In this document: piece by piece, positions 62,469 through 64,000 of the stretch
How positions within the stretch are numbered: the stretch's first letter is position 1
Layout: the number at the start of each line of letters is the position of its first letter
The notes under the pieces: model-generated
Seen by the model: the letters and a program-made list of their open reading frames with translations, nothing else
What the model was told of the DNA's origin: nothing
Databases searched by the model: none
Program-made: the position numbers and the translations under genes
Assembly (NCBI GenBank): GCA_022841665.1
Contig: JALHRB010000003.1
Location: forward strand, 62,001 to 126,000
Direction of reading: 5' to 3'
DNA: 64,000 nt
Origin: Pseudolabrys sp.
GTDB taxonomy: Bacteria; Pseudomonadota; Alphaproteobacteria; Rhizobiales; Xanthobacteraceae

Positions 62469-63059
62469 ATGTCCGCGCCGAAAATCCTCGTCCTGCCCGG
62501 CTCGACCCGCGCCGGCTCGCTCAATGCGAAGCTGGCGGCGCTGGCGGCAAAGGAGCTGACGCTGCTCGACGCCGACGTCACGCGCATTTCGCTCGCCGAT
62601 TATCCGCTGCCGCTTTACGACCCCGATCTCGACGCGCGTAGCGGCCAGCCGTCTCACGCGCTCAAGCTCAAGCAGATGATCATGGCGCATCACGGCGTCT
62701 TCATCGCCAGTCCGGATTACTCCGCCTCGGTGACGCCGCTCCTGAAAAATGCGATCGACTGGGTGTCGCGCGTGCGCGAACGCGGCGACCCGCTCTTTGC
62801 CGCGTTCCGCGGCCGCGTGTTCGCGATCGCGTCGGCCTCGACCGAGCCCACCGGCGGCCTGCACGGTCTCACCGCGCTGCGCCAGATTCTCGAGCTCGGC
62901 TGCGGCGCACTGGTGATCCCGGAGCAGGTGACGGTCGCGAACGCCGACCACGCCTTCGACGCCATGGACAACATTGCCGAAACGCGCGTGGCGAACCTGC
63001 TGCGCGCGCAGCTGTCGCGCCTCACCGACATGGCGCGGCTGATTCAGCGGGGAGGATGA
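62469..63059 (+). CDS. NADPH-dependent FMN reductase
   Basis: 196 residues, flavodoxin-like. [25 protein letters not shown] contains the FMN phosphate loop; [22 protein letters not shown] holds the second FMN contact with the S-x-P-x-L-K-N-A-I-D motif. It reduces FMN or quinones and may support a chromate/quinone-type reductase role. The start at 62469 is the first typical position. pyrF begins four bases after its stop. Confidence 0.9.
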   Translation: MSAPKILVLPGSTRAGSLNAKLAALAAKELTLLDADVTRISLADYPLPLYDPDLDARSGQPSHALKLKQMIMAHHGVFIASPDYSASVTPLLKNAIDWVSRVRERGDPLFAAFRGRVFAIASASTEPTGGLHGLTALRQILELGCGALVIPEQVTVANADHAFDAMDNIAETRVANLLRAQLSRLTDMARLIQRGG

Positions 63060-63063
63060 AGCC

Positions 63064-63768
63064 TTGACGCTCGATGCGCGTGAACGCCTGATCGTGGCGC
63101 TCGATTTGCCGACGGTGCACGACGCCGAGCAGATGGTGTCGCGTCTGGGCGAGTCGGTGGTGTTCTACAAGATCGGCTATCAGCTGGCGTTTGCCGGCGG
63201 CCTGCCTTTCGCCGCCGGGCTGATCGCGGCCGGCAAGCAGGTGTTCCTCGATCTCAAGCTGCACGACATCGGCAACACGGTGCAGAAGGGCGTCGAGAGC
63301 GTGGCGCAGATCGGCGCCACCTTCCTCACCGTGCACGCTTTTCCGCAGACCATGAAGGCGGCGGTGGAGGGCAAGAAGGGATCGAAGCTGCGCATCCTGG
63401 CGGTGACCGTGCTCACCTCCTATGACGACGCCGATCTCGCCGCCGCCGGTTACGACATGAGCGTGCCGGAGCTCGCCGCCGCGCGCGCGGCGCAGGCGCG
63501 CGACATGGGCATCGACGGGCTGGTCTGCTCCGCCGAGGAAGCGCGCAAGCTGCGCGACATCGCCGGGCCGGGCATGGTGCTGGTGACGCCGGGCATTCGC
63601 CCTGCGGGCGCGGCGACCGGCGACCAGAAGCGCATCATGACGCCGGCGCGCGCGATCGAAGCGGGCGCCGACTATCTGGTGGTCGGGCGGCCGGTGGTCG
63701 AGGCGAAAGATCCAAAAGCTGCGGCCGACAACATCGTGGCCGAGATCGAACAGGCAAGCGGGAGATAG
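63064..63768 (+). CDS. pyrF: Orotidine 5'-phosphate decarboxylase
   Basis: 234 residues from a TTG at 63064 with GGGGAGGAT upstream. Last step of UMP synthesis. [31 protein letters not shown] (the D-x-K-x-x-D catalytic motif) and [39 protein letters not shown] (in parts) are intact. It is followed by a DUF1330 gene two bases away. Confidence 0.96.
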   Translation: MTLDARERLIVALDLPTVHDAEQMVSRLGESVVFYKIGYQLAFAGGLPFAAGLIAAGKQVFLDLKLHDIGNTVQKGVESVAQIGATFLTVHAFPQTMKAAVEGKKGSKLRILAVTVLTSYDDADLAAAGYDMSVPELAAARAAQARDMGIDGLVCSAEEARKLRDIAGPGMVLVTPGIRPAGAATGDQKRIMTPARAIEAGADYLVVGRPVVEAKDPKAAADNIVAEIEQASGR

Positions 63769-63770
63769 GA

Positions 63771-64000
63771 ATGGCGAAGGGCTACTGGATCGCGCAAGTC
63801 GAGGTCCGCGACGCGGACGGCTACAAAGCCTATGTCGCGGCACTGCCGGATATCATGCGGAAGTTCGGCGGCCGCTACGTCACCCGCGGAGGGCAGACCG
63901 AAGTCGTGGAAGGCAAGAGTCGCAGCCGCGTCGTGATACTCGAATTTCCGAGCTATCAGGCGGCGATGGAGTGCTACCGCTCGCCCGAATATGCCAAGGC
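63771..64000 (+). CDS. DUF1330 family protein (3' truncated by the window)
   Basis: 76 residues are visible. GYWIAQVEVRDADGYKAYVAALPDIMRKFGGRYVTRGG, then VVEGKSRSRVVILEFPSYQAAMECYRSPEYAK, matches DUF1330, a small dimeric ferredoxin-like fold. AGGAGATAGGA precedes the ATG. Probably in one operon with pyrF. The function is unknown. Confidence 0.9.
   Translation, partial: MAKGYWIAQVEVRDADGYKAYVAALPDIMRKFGGRYVTRGGQTEVVEGKSRSRVVILEFPSYQAAMECYRSPEYAK

Overview
The window is a GC-rich chromosomal segment of an alphaproteobacterium of the order Hyphomicrobiales (Rhizobiales). The gene content and order (parAB next to rsmG-mnmG-mnmE, hemE facing ppsR, hisB-DUF2628-hisH-hisA-hisF-hisE-coaA, hrcA-grpE, dnaKJ) and the type of intergenic palindromes suggest a Bradyrhizobium/Pseudolabrys/Xanthobacter-like lineage. 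That finer placement is inference. No tRNA, rRNA, insertion sequence, prophage or CRISPR array is visible. About twenty intergenic spacers carry short palindromic repeats of a few families.

The most important landmark is the probable chromosomal origin of replication between the divergent genes hemE and ppsR (about 17525-17888). It has several DnaA-box-like 9-mers, an AT-rich flank and a cluster of GANTC sites. Conserved housekeeping genes to its left are mostly on the minus strand (parB, parA, rsmG, mnmG, mnmE, rho, hemJ, hemE) and those to its right mostly on the plus strand (ppsR, maf, coaE, dnaQ, timA, mltA, smr, his genes). Two perfect 16-bp parS sites lie 9-11 kb from it: one inside rsmG (6765-6780), one between mnmE and mnmG (8783-8798).

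Layout. 1-2312: an accessory block (MBL-fold hydrolase, histone-like small protein, DUF3309 peptide, SET-domain protein) between two near-identical repeats. 2324-3621: DoxX and TauE/SafE membrane proteins. 4057-10386: parB, parA, rsmG, mnmG, mnmE; MnmE carries an AT-rich in-frame insertion in its GTPase domain. 10463-14297: MazE/MazF-type toxin-antitoxin pair with a palindromic operator, a quinone-reductase-like enzyme and a YyaL-type thioredoxin-domain protein. 14354-20978: rho, hemJ, hemE, oriC, ppsR, maf, coaE, dnaQ. 21003-26903: chemoreceptor, secB, fxsA, timA, mltA, smr. 26947-29691: the least ordinary region, with a strongly promoted small basic protein, a HigA-like HTH protein fused to a catalytically altered dCTP-deaminase/dUTPase-type domain, and an unknown polytopic membrane protein. 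29732-36964: hslVU, the histidine cluster and coaA. 37091-45650: OlsB-like acyltransferase, hybrid histidine kinase, YifB ATPase, gshB, second chemoreceptor. 45795-51120: yraN, rsmI, LpoA-like lipoprotein, hemW, rdgB, rph. 51187-55343: a periplasmic copper-handling operon placed between rph and hrcA. 55450-61683: hrcA, grpE, dnaK (with an RpoH-type promoter) and dnaJ. 61754-64000: PmtA-like methyltransferase, FMN reductase, pyrF and the start of a DUF1330 gene.

The best candidate for something not commonly described is the HTH-DCD fusion at 27448-28221 with dyad operators upstream. It looks like a one-component nucleotide-sensing repressor, since the three residues used for deamination in E. 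coli Dcd are replaced while the nucleotide-pocket motifs remain. The MnmE AT-rich insertion and the copper operon at the rph/hrcA junction are the next most interesting.
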